From NCBI GenBank assembly GCA_019414045.1, contig DXMW01000001.1, forward strand, positions 1 to 64,000: 64,000 nucleotides of DNA, in the 5' to 3' direction. Under the pieces are notes generated by a model, which was not told the origin of the DNA, searched no databases, and worked only from the letters and a program-made list of their open reading frames with translations. Origin of the DNA: Collinsella sp. (GTDB lineage: Bacteria; Actinomycetota; Coriobacteriia; Coriobacteriales; Coriobacteriaceae). The position numbers and the translations under genes were made by a program. This document shows, one piece after another, positions 40,806-49,711 of this stretch; positions within the stretch are counted from its first letter, which is position 1; the number at the start of each line of letters is the position of its first letter.

Positions 40806-43553
40806 GTGGCAGACGATATCAACAATAACGAGGGTATGGACGAGGCCGGCGATGCCGGTATGCCCGATGATCTGAAGCGCCTGCTTGCCCGTGCTGAGCA
40901 GGGCGAGGACGGCGATCCGGACGCCTATAACCCCGATGCCGATGATGATGAGGAAGAGGACGACGACGGTGAGCTCGAGGAGAGCTTTGGCGAAGTCGAT
41001 CGTGGTGCCTCGGCCGGCGAGGACATCAACGGCGGCCAGCTCCAGATTTCGGAGTTCGGTCGCGAGATGAAGCAGTCGTTCATCGAGTATTCGATGTCGG
41101 TTATCACAGCGCGTGCCCTGCCGGACGTGCGCGACGGCTTAAAGCCGGTACACCGCCGCATCCTGTACGCGATGAACGAGAGCGGCATCTACCCCAACCG
41201 CCCACACAAAAAGTCGGCCTGGACGGTCGGCGAAGTTATCGGTAAGTACCACCCGCACGGTGACTTTGCGGTCTACGAGGCCATGGTCCGCCTGGCGCAG
41301 TGGTTCTCCATGCGCACGCCGCTCATCGACGGTCACGGCAACTTCGGTAACATCGACGGCGACGGCGCGGCGGCCATGCGTTACACCGAGAGCCGCCTGG
41401 CAAAGCCCGCCATGGAACTGCTGCGCGACCTGCAGAAGGATACCGTCGACTGGCAGCCCAACTACGACGAATCGCTCGCCGAGCCCGTGGCGCTGCCTGC
41501 GCGCTTCCCCAACCTGCTGGTTAACGGCAGCCAAGGCATCGCCGTCGGCATGGCCACCAACATCGCCCCGCATAACCTCACCGAGGCGATCGAGGCCACC
41601 TGCTACCTGATCGACAACCCCGACGCCACCGTCGACGAGCTCATGCAGATCATGCCCGGTCCGGACTTCCCCACCGGCGCCATCATCATGGGCAGCGCCG
41701 GCATTAAGCAGAGCTACGAGACCGGTCGCGGCTCCATTACCGTGCGCGCCAAGGCACACGTGGAGTCCACCAAGACCGGCCGCAGCCGCTTGGTCTTTAC
41801 CGAGATTCCCTACATGGTCAACAAGGGCACCCTGCAGGAGAAGATCGCCCAGCTCGTCAACGACAAGCGCATCGAGGGCATCTCGGATATGCGCGATGAG
41901 TCCAACCAGAAGGGCATCCGTCTGGTCATCGAGCTCAAGAAGGGCGTCATTCCGCAGGTCGTGCTCAACAATCTGTATAAGTACACCTCGCTGCAGACGA
42001 CCTTTGGCGCCAACAACCTGGCACTCGTCAACGGCGTTCCCAAATGCCTGAGCCTGCGCGAGATGCTGCAGCACTACATCGACCACCAGGTCGACGTCGT
42101 TACCCGCCGCACCCGCTTCGACCTTAAGAAGGCCCAGGCCCGCGCGCATATCCTCGAGGGTTACCTGATGGCTCTCGACCATATCGACGAGGTCATTAGC
42201 ATCATCCGCTCCTCGCAGACCGACTCCGAGGCCAGCAGCCGCCTGATCGAGCGCTTTGGCTTTACGCCCGAGCAGACCACGGCCATTCTCGAGATGAAGC
42301 TGCGCCGCCTGACCGGCCTGGAGCGCGACAAGATCCAAGAAGAGTTGGACGGCCTGCGCCGCGCCATCGCCTACTACGAGGACCTGCTGGCGCATGAGGA
42401 GAAGATCCTGGGCGTCATCAAGGAAGAGATGCGCGAGATCTCCAAGAAGTTTGGCGACAAGCGCCGCACCGAGATCAGCCAGGTTGAGAAGGACCTGGAT
42501 GTCGAGGACCTCATCGCCGACGAGGACATGGTCGTGACCATCACCCACACCGGCTATGTCAAGCGTATCCCGGTGGCTGCCTACCGCGCCCAGAAGCGCG
42601 GCGGCAAGGGCGTATCGGGCGTCAACCTCAAAGAGGACGACGTTATCGACGAGATGTTCATCGCGTCCACGCACGAGTACGTGCTGTTCTTCTCGAGCAA
42701 GGGCAAGGTCTATCGCCTGAAGGTGCACGAGCTGCCGGTGGGTACGCGCCAGGCGCGCGGTACCGCGATCGTCAACCTGCTGCCCTTTGAGGACGGCGAG
42801 AAGATCGCGAGCGTCATCAGCTGCCGCGAGTTCCCGGCCGACGAGTACCTGATGTTTGCCACCAAGAGCGGCATGGTCAAGAAGACCGTGATGAGCGCAT
42901 ATGACCGCAGCCGTCGCGACGGCCTGATCGCTATCAACCTGCGTGACGACGACGCGCTGCTGAACGTGCGCCGCGTGCGCGAGGGCGACAAGATTATCCT
43001 GGCCACCACCGCGGGCAAGGCGATCATGTTCTCCGAGGAGCAGGTGCGCGCCACCGGCCGCGATACCAGCGGCGTTCGCGGTATCGGTCTGAAGGACGGC
43101 GTGAGCGTTCTGGGCATGGAAGTCACTAACGGCAACGGCGATCTATTCGTCATCACCGAGCGCGGCTACGGCAAGCGCACGCCGGTCGCGGACTACCCGG
43201 AGCAGAATCGCGGCGGTCAGGGCGTCTACACCATTCAAATGACCGAGCGTAAGGGTAACCTCGCGGCCATGAAGACGGTGGGCCCGCAGCACGAGCTGTT
43301 CATCGTGACGGAGGGCGCGACGGTCATTCGCGTCAAGACCGACGAGATCAGCCAGACCGGCCGCGCCACCCAGGGCGTCAAGATGATGACCGTCGACGAC
43401 AACGACCGTGTGTGCGCTGTCGCCCGCATGACGGCAGCTAAGGAAAAGCCCGAAGGCGAAGGCGCCGAGGCCGAGGCAACGGTCGATGCCGAAAATACCC
43501 CAGTCGACCTAGGCGACGGCAACGACATGCCAGAGGATCTCCTAGACGAGTAA
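40806..43553 (+). CDS. gyrA: DNA gyrase subunit A
   Basis: This is the breakage-reunion subunit. An acidic extension of about 75 residues (DDDEEEDDD patch) precedes the usual start QLQISEFGREMKQSF. The catalytic tyrosine is Tyr193 in AAMRYTESR. The quinolone-determining loop reads HPHGDFAVYEAMVRLAQ, with Phe154 and Glu158 at the positions equivalent to E. coli Ser83 and Asp87. Six-bladed C-terminal repeats carry the gyrase box around QRGGKG. The 915-residue length includes acidic extensions at both ends. GTG follows GAGGAGG. Confidence 0.96.
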   Translation: MADDINNNEGMDEAGDAGMPDDLKRLLARAEQGEDGDPDAYNPDADDDEEEDDDGELEESFGEVDRGASAGEDINGGQLQISEFGREMKQSFIEYSMSVITARALPDVRDGLKPVHRRILYAMNESGIYPNRPHKKSAWTVGEVIGKYHPHGDFAVYEAMVRLAQWFSMRTPLIDGHGNFGNIDGDGAAAMRYTESRLAKPAMELLRDLQKDTVDWQPNYDESLAEPVALPARFPNLLVNGSQGIAVGMATNIAPHNLTEAIEATCYLIDNPDATVDELMQIMPGPDFPTGAIIMGSAGIKQSYETGRGSITVRAKAHVESTKTGRSRLVFTEIPYMVNKGTLQEKIAQLVNDKRIEGISDMRDESNQKGIRLVIELKKGVIPQVVLNNLYKYTSLQTTFGANNLALVNGVPKCLSLREMLQHYIDHQVDVVTRRTRFDLKKAQARAHILEGYLMALDHIDEVISIIRSSQTDSEASSRLIERFGFTPEQTTAILEMKLRRLTGLERDKIQEELDGLRRAIAYYEDLLAHEEKILGVIKEEMREISKKFGDKRRTEISQVEKDLDVEDLIADEDMVVTITHTGYVKRIPVAAYRAQKRGGKGVSGVNLKEDDVIDEMFIASTHEYVLFFSSKGKVYRLKVHELPVGTRQARGTAIVNLLPFEDGEKIASVISCREFPADEYLMFATKSGMVKKTVMSAYDRSRRDGLIAINLRDDDALLNVRRVREGDKIILATTAGKAIMFSEEQVRATGRDTSGVRGIGLKDGVSVLGMEVTNGNGDLFVITERGYGKRTPVADYPEQNRGGQGVYTIQMTERKGNLAAMKTVGPQHELFIVTEGATVIRVKTDEISQTGRATQGVKMMTVDDNDRVCAVARMTAAKEKPEGEGAEAEATVDAENTPVDLGDGNDMPEDLLDE

Positions 43554-43593
43554 GAGGCCCTAGCTGGTAGAAAATATCAGACCCCATATATCG

Positions 43594-43626
43594 GCGGTCG
43601 GCGCACTGCGCGCCGACCGCTTTTTT
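43594..43626 (+). terminator. Terminator of gyrA
   Basis: GCGGTCGGCG and CGCCGACCGC form a perfect ten-pair stem followed by six T residues. Confidence 0.9.
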
Positions 43627-43805
43627 GAAAACCTCGGGACTCGCGTTCGCCCCGGCCACACGGCGGCATGCGAAGTCGATCGCGAGTTCCGCACGAGCCA
43701 GAGAGCACTTAATGTGCTCTCTGCGCGAGTCAGGACTGTCCGAGCAGGCGACTTCACATGCCGCCGTGCGGCCGGGGCGAACACCCTCCAAAGATTTTCA
43801 AAAAA
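43621..43805. repeat. Long inverted repeat E2 (185 bp) after gyrA
   Basis: Outer arms TTTTTTGAAAA (43621-43631) and TTTTCAAAAAA (43795-43805) are perfect. Main arms 43645-43678 and 43749-43782 match at 32 of 34 bases. The centre AGAGAGCAC-TTAAT-GTGCTCTCT (43700-43722) is perfect. The left end coincides with the gyrA terminator T-run. Together these form a near-continuous 185-bp imperfect palindrome with no credible ORF. Confidence 0.85.
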
Positions 43806-43809
43806 GTTG

Positions 43810-43839
43810 TTGACGCGCGCGTAACGACTCGTCTAATAT
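43810..43839 (+). promoter_or_regulatory. Promoter of the tRNA-Ile/Ala/Ile cluster
   Basis: TTGACG (43810-43815) and TAATAT (43834-43839) are 18 bases apart and end 14 bases before the first tRNA. Confidence 0.75.
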
Positions 43840-43853
43840 ATCCCTTGCGCGAT

Positions 43854-43930
43854 GGACCTGTAGCTCAGTTGGTTAGAGCGTCCGGCTGATAACCGGGAGG
43901 TCACAAGTTCGAATCTTGTCAGGTCCACCA
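43854..43930 (+). tRNA. tRNA-Ile (anticodon GAT), copy 1
   Basis: This is a 77-nt cloverleaf with encoded CCA and anticodon loop CTGATAA. It is identical to the copy at 44078-44154. Confidence 0.97.
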
Positions 43931-43941
43931 CTTTCTTTCGC

Positions 43942-43986
43942 AATAAACACCCCAGCGAGAGCCGAGTCGCCGCTGGGGTGTTTATT
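43942..43986. other. Perfect stem-loop between tRNA-Ile and tRNA-Ala
   Basis: AATAAACACCCCAGCG pairs perfectly over 16 bases with its reverse complement at 43971-43986 around a 13-base loop. T residues lie inside the stem end. It may act as a terminator, partial attenuator or RNA processing signal. Confidence 0.7.
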
Positions 43987-43997
43987 ACTGTCTCCGT

Positions 43998-44073
43998 GGG
44001 GGTTTAGCTCAGCTGGGAGAGCGCGGGCTTTGCAAGCCTGAGGTCAGGGGTTCGATCCCCCTAACCTCCACCA
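43998..44073 (+). tRNA. tRNA-Ala (anticodon TGC)
   Basis: This is a 76-nt cloverleaf starting GGGGGTTTAGCTC with anticodon loop TTTGCAA and encoded CCA. It lies four bases before the second tRNA-Ile. Confidence 0.97.
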
Positions 44074-44077
44074 TGAT

Positions 44078-44154
44078 GGACCTGTAGCTCAGTTGGTTAG
44101 AGCGTCCGGCTGATAACCGGGAGGTCACAAGTTCGAATCTTGTCAGGTCCACCA
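44078..44154 (+). tRNA. tRNA-Ile (anticodon GAT), copy 2
   Basis: This is an exact duplicate of 43854-43930, close behind tRNA-Ala. The cluster contains no rRNA genes. Confidence 0.97.
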
Positions 44155-44167
44155 TCAAAACTGTGAA

Positions 44168-44200
44168 GAGCCTCGAGGCATGGCCTCGGGGCTTTTTTCT
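44168..44200 (+). terminator. Terminator of the tRNA cluster
   Basis: AGCCTCGAGGC pairs with GCCTCGGGGCT and T residues follow. Confidence 0.85.
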
Positions 44201-44226
44201 TGTGTGTGATAAAACTCATTTTGGTT

Positions 44227-44256
44227 TTGTGTGCTGTGCGAAAGATTGGGTAGTAT
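44227..44256 (+). promoter_or_regulatory. Candidate promoter of the bifunctional nuclease gene
   Basis: TTGTGT (44227-44232) and TAGTAT (44251-44256) are 18 bases apart, about 58 bases before the start codon. Confidence 0.4.
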
Positions 44257-44313
44257 AGCTATTCAATGCGGCGAAGGCGCCGCGTGTTAACCGCTACGTA
44301 CCGGAGGTGTTCC

Positions 44314-44814
44314 ATGGTTCGTGTCGACATAGAGACCATCGTCATGGCCGCCGGTCCCGTGCCATCGCTTATCGTACTTCGCGAGCGCTGCAGCAAATCG
44401 GACTCCCCTGCGCCGCTGCGCTCCCTTTCTATCCAAACTGGTTCGTTTGAGGCTGCGGCTATTAGCCGCGGTATCGACAGCGGTCGTGCCGAGCGCCCGA
44501 TCGCCCATGACCTGCTGCTCGACACGCTTGATGCCCTGGATGCAAAACTCGAGCGCATCGAGATTGTCCGTGCCGAGCCTCCCGTGTTCTATGCGACGGT
44601 CGTTGTTTTGGCCGACAGCAACGAGCATAGGATCGATGCGCGTCCGAGCGATGCCATCGCCCTCGCCGTGCGCAGCAATGCTCCCATGTTTGTTGAGGAC
44701 GACATCATGAACCGCCTGGGGACCGTCTCTCCGGTTGCCGAGGAAGTCGATGACGAGCAGGAATTTGAGAAGTTCGACGAGTTCGTCCATACGCTCTCGC
44801 CCGATGATTTTTAA
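44314..44814 (+). CDS. Bifunctional nuclease family protein (DUF151)
   Basis: The 166-residue protein has the BFN core RPIAHDLLLDTLDALDAKLERIEI and the signature VDSRPSDAIALA-type segment, here IDARPSDAIALAVRSNAPMFVEDD. An acidic tail follows. Plant and mycobacterial relatives have been reported with nuclease activity, but most bacterial members are untested. The ATG at 44314 follows GGAGG. Two small genes of unknown function and typA follow on the same strand. Confidence 0.88.
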   Translation: MVRVDIETIVMAAGPVPSLIVLRERCSKSDSPAPLRSLSIQTGSFEAAAISRGIDSGRAERPIAHDLLLDTLDALDAKLERIEIVRAEPPVFYATVVVLADSNEHRIDARPSDAIALAVRSNAPMFVEDDIMNRLGTVSPVAEEVDDEQEFEKFDEFVHTLSPDDF

Positions 44815-44847
44815 ATGACGAGTAGCCATGAGACGGAGTGTGCACTG

Positions 44848-45204
44848 ATGGGTCGCGGCGTTTCAGCCGAAGCCGCCGCCATTGCCCGCGAGGCCCAGAT
44901 GCGCTCGGAGGCATCCGAGGCCGCACGCATCGCCTATGTGACGCAGGCCCGTATGCTTCGCGAGCGCCGTGCCTCCTTTATCAAGATGGTTGCCGTCTCC
45001 GCACTTGTCGCGGCAATCTCCTCGCGCCTTCGTGGTACAGTTGGTGCGCTTGGGTTTTCGATTTCGACGGGCTTGGTCATCTGGGGCGTGGTCGATGCCG
45101 TGATGCTGACCAACCAGATCAAGGTACTCGATAAGCGCGCCGCCGATATGATGCGCGCCCGCGACGCCGCCGCCGAGATCGCTGCCGAGGCACAAGAGAT
45201 GTAA
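44848..45204 (+). CDS. Small membrane protein of unknown function
   Basis: The 118-residue product has an Ala/Arg/Glu-rich amphipathic N-terminal half (about 1-40). Two hydrophobic segments follow (about 45-60 and 65-85, LGFSISTGLVIWGVVDAVML), then an Ala-rich helical tail. The ATG at 44848 has GGAG nine bases upstream, whereas the ATG at 44815 has none. No family is recognised. Confidence 0.6.
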   Translation: MGRGVSAEAAAIAREAQMRSEASEAARIAYVTQARMLRERRASFIKMVAVSALVAAISSRLRGTVGALGFSISTGLVIWGVVDAVMLTNQIKVLDKRAADMMRARDAAAEIAAEAQEM

Positions 45205-45234
45205 CGACGCCGGACTCGATGGGAAGGTCTAAAA

Positions 45235-45684
45235 ATGGCACAGGATATGCAGGACGCCGGAAACGTCTCCGCCGAGCTCGACGCCATGGTGTGCGACCTC
45301 ATCGGGGCATTTTTAGACGACCTGGCCGCTGGTGAGAACCCCGGTGTTGTCGTTGCGATCGAAGACGCCGCGTCCAACCGCTATCTGGCGGCACTCGACG
45401 AGGACGGCGAGGAGGCATGCCTCGAGGCTGCCACCAACTTTATCTCCGAGCACAAGATGGGCCTTAAGGACGAGGGCCTGGGTCGCATCGCCCGTTACGC
45501 CATCGGCTACACCGGTTGTGTCGAAATTGATGGCGGCTACCATGACGCCCTGCTTGTGAGTTTCTTTGAGACGACGCTCGAGAGCGGCTTTTCGGCATAT
45601 GTACTGTACGAAGGTGTGGGCGCCGGCGATGGTTTTATGTGGAGCGACCCTGAACCTGCAGGCGAGGAAACCCCTCTTATCTAA
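45235..45684 (+). CDS. Conserved hypothetical protein
   Basis: The 149-residue acidic, soluble protein has a mixed alpha/beta pattern and the segment GYTGCVEIDGGYHDALLVSFFE. No catalytic motif stands out and no family is recognised. GGAAGG lies upstream of the ATG. It precedes typA by about 117 bases. Confidence 0.65.
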   Translation: MAQDMQDAGNVSAELDAMVCDLIGAFLDDLAAGENPGVVVAIEDAASNRYLAALDEDGEEACLEAATNFISEHKMGLKDEGLGRIARYAIGYTGCVEIDGGYHDALLVSFFETTLESGFSAYVLYEGVGAGDGFMWSDPEPAGEETPLI

Positions 45685-45801
45685 AATCGCTAAAATAAAC
45701 GAGTTTTCGGTAAAAGGCTCAAAATTCCCGCCGAGCGTTGTGTTACTGGGCGGGTCGCATACGCGTGCCGGTTGTATATAGATAGAAGATAGGGGAACTA
45801 C

Positions 45802-47640
45802 ATGCGCGTAGACAATCTGAGGAACATCGCCATCATCGCTCACGTCGACCACGGCAAGACGACGATGGTCGACAAGCTCCTGCGTGCCACGGACGCCTTC
45901 CGTGCCAACCAGCAGGTCGAGGACCGCGTCCTGGATTCTAACGACCAGGAGCGCGAGCGCGGCATTACGATTCTCGCCAAGAACATCTCTATCGAGTACA
46001 AGGACGTTAAGATCAACGTCATCGACACCCCGGGCCACGCTGACTTTGGCGGCGAGGTCGAGCGCGTGCTGCGTATGGCCGACGGCGCCCTGCTGCTGGT
46101 CGATGCCTTTGAGGGCCCCATGCCCCAGACCCGCTTCGTGCTGCGTCACGCCATCGACACCGGCCTCAAGATCATGATCGTCATCAACAAGATCGACCGT
46201 CCGGGCGCCAACCCCGAGAAGGCCTACAACGACTGCCTGGACCTGATGGCCGACCTGGGCGCCACCGACGACCAGCTTGAGTTTGCCATGGAGCACGTGG
46301 TCTACGCCAGCGCCATGAATGGCTTTGCCCGCCTTGACCCCAACGACGGCAACATGGACATGTATCCGCTGCTCGATATGATCATCGACGACATGCCCGC
46401 GCCCGAGGTTGACGAGAACGCCCCGCTGGCCATGCAGTGTGTGACCATCGACCACTCCAACTTCGTTGGCCGCATCGGTATCGGTCGCGTGTACTCCGGC
46501 ACCATTCACCAGGGCGATCAGATCCTGGTCGTCAAGAACGACGGTTCCAGCGCTACCGCTACCGTCAAGCAGCTCTTTACTTTCGACTACCTGGGTCGCA
46601 CCGAGTGCCAGGAAGTCGGCGCCGGTGATATCGCCGCCGTCGTGGGCATCGACCGCACCGATATCGGCGATGTCTACACCGATCCCGAGAACCCCGTTGA
46701 GCTCGAACCCATCGAGATCGACCCGCCGACCCTGTCCATCGTCTTTGAGGCTTCGACCTCCCCGCTCGTCGGCCGCGACGGCGACATCGTGGGTGCCCGT
46801 CAGCTCAAGGAGCGCCTGTTCAACGAGGCCGAGAACAACGTGACCATGAAGATCGAGGAGCTCGAGGACAAGAGCGGCGTCGAGGTCTCGGGCCGCGGCA
46901 TTCTGCACCTGTCCGTCCTGATGGAGTCCATGCGTCGCGAGGGCTTTGAGTTCCAGGTCGGCCGTCCCCGCGTTCTGTTTAAGAAGGACGAGAACGGCAA
47001 TAAGATGGAGCCCGTCGAGCAGGCCGTCGTCGAGTGCCCGGACGAGTATTCGGGCAAGGTCGTTGAGGTCTTCGGCACCTCCGGCGGCATCATGACGAGC
47101 ATGGATACCTCGGGTATCGTGACGCACCTCGAGTTTAAGATCCCGACCCGCGGCATCATGGGTCTTAAGAACCGCATCATGAACGTCACTCACGGCGAGG
47201 GCGTGTTCTACCACACCTTCCTGGAGTACGGCCCCTATGCCGGCGAGATCGGCAACCGCCAGAACGGCGCCATGATTTCCATGACCACCGAGAAAGCCGT
47301 TGCCTACGCTCTGGGCACGCTGCAGGAGCGCGGCCAGCTGTTTGTTGAGCCGGGTACCGAATGCTACGAGGGCATGATCGTGGGCGAGCGCAGCAAGGCC
47401 GGCGACATGGTCGTCAACATCGCCCGTACCAAGAACCTGGGCAACCAGCGTTCCTCGACCTCCGATATCTCCGTCCAGCTGGTGCCGCCCCGCACCTTCT
47501 CGCTGGAGGAGGCGCTGGAGTACATCGCCGACGACGAGCTGGTGGAGATCACTCCCAAGAACATCCGCCTGCGCAAGCGTCTGCTCAATGCTACCGACCG
47601 CAAGAAGGCCGCAGTCCGCGCCGGTCAGGTCAACAAATAA
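45802..47640 (+). CDS. typA: Translational GTPase TypA/BipA
   Basis: This ribosome-associated GTPase is involved in 50S assembly and stress. G1 is AHVDHGKTT, G2 covers the RGITI region, G3 is DTPGHADFGGEV and G4 is NKIDRPGA. EF-G-like domains III and V and the TypA-specific C-terminal domain follow (GLKNRIMNVTHGEG). The 612-residue length is normal. AGGGGAAC lies before the ATG, and a strong terminator follows. Confidence 0.97.
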   Translation: MRVDNLRNIAIIAHVDHGKTTMVDKLLRATDAFRANQQVEDRVLDSNDQERERGITILAKNISIEYKDVKINVIDTPGHADFGGEVERVLRMADGALLLVDAFEGPMPQTRFVLRHAIDTGLKIMIVINKIDRPGANPEKAYNDCLDLMADLGATDDQLEFAMEHVVYASAMNGFARLDPNDGNMDMYPLLDMIIDDMPAPEVDENAPLAMQCVTIDHSNFVGRIGIGRVYSGTIHQGDQILVVKNDGSSATATVKQLFTFDYLGRTECQEVGAGDIAAVVGIDRTDIGDVYTDPENPVELEPIEIDPPTLSIVFEASTSPLVGRDGDIVGARQLKERLFNEAENNVTMKIEELEDKSGVEVSGRGILHLSVLMESMRREGFEFQVGRPRVLFKKDENGNKMEPVEQAVVECPDEYSGKVVEVFGTSGGIMTSMDTSGIVTHLEFKIPTRGIMGLKNRIMNVTHGEGVFYHTFLEYGPYAGEIGNRQNGAMISMTTEKAVAYALGTLQERGQLFVEPGTECYEGMIVGERSKAGDMVVNIARTKNLGNQRSSTSDISVQLVPPRTFSLEEALEYIADDELVEITPKNIRLRKRLLNATDRKKAAVRAGQVNK

Positions 47641-47670
47641 GCGCCGAGCTTTATAGCGACTAACAAGAAA

Positions 47671-47702
47671 GGGCGCCGACCATCGCGGTCGGTGCCCTTT
47701 TT
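47671..47702 (+). terminator. Terminator of typA
   Basis: GGGCGCCGACC and GGTCGGTGCCC form an eleven-pair stem followed by five T residues. Confidence 0.9.
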
Positions 47703-47729
47703 GGTGCACAGGGATTGAGTTGGTCTGCA

Positions 47730-47762
47730 CCACCGCAAAGGTGTCTGTCCCCTTTGTGGTGG
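47730..47762. repeat. Short inverted repeat of REP-like type
   Basis: CCACCGCAAAGG (47730-47741) and CCTTTGTGGTGG (47751-47762) are 12-base inverted repeats with one mismatch around TGTCTGTCC. It lies between convergent genes and is not followed by a T-run. Confidence 0.5.
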
Positions 47763-47769
47763 TTGACGG

Positions 47770-48915
47770 CTAGGCGGAAGGAAGGCCCGGAGTATTGGCG
47801 GCCTGCTGCGGCTTGAGGCGGGCGTTGCGCCAGATGATCTGGATGACGTAGCCGAGCGTAAAGACGAAGGCTACGCCGCTGACAAAGCTGCCCATAAGGG
47901 GAAGTGCCGTGAGTGCGCCCGCGGCGATACCGCCCACGGCGGCCATGGCGTAGCGGTTCTGGCTGTGTCCGATCATGCGTGCGATCGCGGTACCCGTAAA
48001 CGCCGCCGAGACCAGAGCGATACCGATCACGGCGCACATGAGAGCTCCGGCGAGTGACAGACCTGCAATCGAGATGATGAGTAACAGGACGGCGGGAACG
48101 GCGGCCACCGTGCCCAAAAGACCGCTCACCCACAGAGGGGTAGGTCGTTGACGAAGCATGCCGGCGGCGCTGGCGGTCGCGCGCGGAAAGACGAGCTCGA
48201 GGAGGATCGCGACAAAGCAAGTGGAAAGCGCCGCGGCGACGATGCCGCCGATGGTGTCGTTAATCGTTGAGGTGTTCTCGTTCTCGGTACGGTCGATCTT
48301 GAGGGCTCCGACCTGAGCGCCCTCGGCCCGCTCGGGGTCCTCGGAAACATGCGCGCTCACGGTGCCGGTGATGCGGGCGTTTTTGCCCAAGACGAGCTTA
48401 TCGGCCCAAACCTCGACATCGCCCTCGACGGTGCCGTCGATGGTCACCGTATCGCCTGCAAGTGCTGCCGACTTGGTGGAGCCTCGCAGGGCAACAGTAT
48501 CGCCCATCGCGTAAAAACAGTTGGCGGTGCTACCGGTGTTGAGCACGACGTGCTGACCGGCTACCGTCACGCTGCCATCGATTGCGGTTTTGGAGATATC
48601 GATGGTGCGCGCCGCCAGGCGACTGGCGCCGCCTACGGTGCAGTCGCGAATCGATAGGCTGTCGCCTGCCGCGATAATATCGCGGCCGATGGAGGCATCG
48701 TCCAGGTTAAGGCTTTGGCCAGCCCAGTACAGGTCGCCCGCGACGCCAGACGGATTTGAGTCAGCTTCGGTTGCGAGTACGTTGCCCGCGGTGTCTGTGC
48801 CGGCGAACGACGCCGTGGGAAGTACGGTCAGCGCAAGCGCAATCAGTACGAATAGGAGGGCGATGCGGGCCTGCGCTTTGCGGCGCTTGTTCGACGGTTC
48901 TAGGTTGCAAGGCAT
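47770..48915 (-). CDS. Membrane protein with bactofilin-like polymer domain
   Basis: The 381-residue protein has a signal or anchor helix (about 20-40). A region rich in repeated short beta-strands follows (about 70-190: SLSIRDCTVGGASRLAARTID, then repeated DGSVTVAG and DGTVEGDVEVWADKL) that resembles a bactofilin or polymer-forming right-handed beta-helix. Four or five hydrophobic helices end the protein (about 225-365). Such proteins may form cell-envelope scaffolds. The family assignment is inferred from the pattern only. The ATG at 48915 follows AAGGA. Confidence 0.7.
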   Translation of the reverse strand: MPCNLEPSNKRRKAQARIALLFVLIALALTVLPTASFAGTDTAGNVLATEADSNPSGVAGDLYWAGQSLNLDDASIGRDIIAAGDSLSIRDCTVGGASRLAARTIDISKTAIDGSVTVAGQHVVLNTGSTANCFYAMGDTVALRGSTKSAALAGDTVTIDGTVEGDVEVWADKLVLGKNARITGTVSAHVSEDPERAEGAQVGALKIDRTENENTSTINDTIGGIVAAALSTCFVAILLELVFPRATASAAGMLRQRPTPLWVSGLLGTVAAVPAVLLLIISIAGLSLAGALMCAVIGIALVSAAFTGTAIARMIGHSQNRYAMAAVGGIAAGALTALPLMGSFVSGVAFVFTLGYVIQIIWRNARLKPQQAANTPGLPSA

Positions 48916-49021
48916 AGTGAATCCTTCGTTAGATACTCGGCATATATCTAACAGGGTACCCAACGTGCGAGCGCTCTAAAAGAACCTCTCGGTTGCATTT
49001 CGAAAGGTCGTGCCTTGCTAT

Positions 49022-49711
49022 CTACTTTTTGCGATGTAAAAAGTGCGCGATGTCTTCTTCGGTGGGGCTTTTGATGTCAAAGCGCAGCGAGAGCCAGCGC
49101 AGACCCATGGTCACGATAACGCATACGACCAGCGCGGCGACATTGCTGACCAAGCCACTCATGACGAGGCTTACATAGCTTGCCGATCCGGCGATGGCCG
49201 CGATGGCATAAAAGTTGGTGCGTTGGAAAATACCCGGAACCACGCCCATAAAGCCGTCGCGCAGCATGCCGCCGCCCACCGCGGTGAAAAAGCCCATCAT
49301 GATGCAAACGACGGGTGCAAATCCGTAGACCAGTGCCTTGTCTGCGCCGGTTGCCGCATAGATGCCGACCGAGATGATGTCGAGCAGGGGGATGAGTTTT
49401 TCGGGCTTGTCGACGATTGCCGGGAAAATGTAGATGATGGCTGCCGTGGCAATGGAAAGCGGGAGCGCCATCGGCTGGTTGAGGATGTAGACGTTGCCGA
49501 CCTGGAGTGTCATGTCGCGCAAAAGACCGCCGCCCAAGCCGCAAACCACGGCGAGCGCGACGGCGCCCACCAGGTCAAGCTTGTGCTCGCGCGCAACCAG
49601 AACGCCTGAGATCGATGCCGCGACAACGGCGAACATCTCAAGCCAAAATGGGATAGCGACCATGGCATCCGAGGCATGTGAGGTAACGGTTATGGCGGCG
49701 ACGACGGGCAA
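49022..49711 (-). CDS. TRIC-type cation channel family protein (UPF0126)
   Basis: The protein has seven hydrophobic segments in two glycine-rich repeats. The first is LAVVCGLGGGLLRDM and the second FFTAVGGGMLRDGFMG, the hallmark GGGxxRD signatures of the family. Prokaryotic members are trimeric cation channels. The frame runs to 49828, but the TTG at 49711 with AAGGA seven bases upstream gives 229 residues, matching the family. A 57-bp inverted repeat lies about 120 bases upstream of that start. Confidence 0.85.
   Translation of the reverse strand: MPVVAAITVTSHASDAMVAIPFWLEMFAVVAASISGVLVAREHKLDLVGAVALAVVCGLGGGLLRDMTLQVGNVYILNQPMALPLSIATAAIIYIFPAIVDKPEKLIPLLDIISVGIYAATGADKALVYGFAPVVCIMMGFFTAVGGGMLRDGFMGVVPGIFQRTNFYAIAAIAGSASYVSLVMSGLVSNVAALVVCVIVTMGLRWLSLRFDIKSPTEEDIAHFLHRKK

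Noticed and set aside
45313..47733. 806-codon frame opposite typA
   Set aside because: typA is unmistakable on the plus strand; the antisense frame is His/Val/Asp-rich, as expected from GC3 bias.
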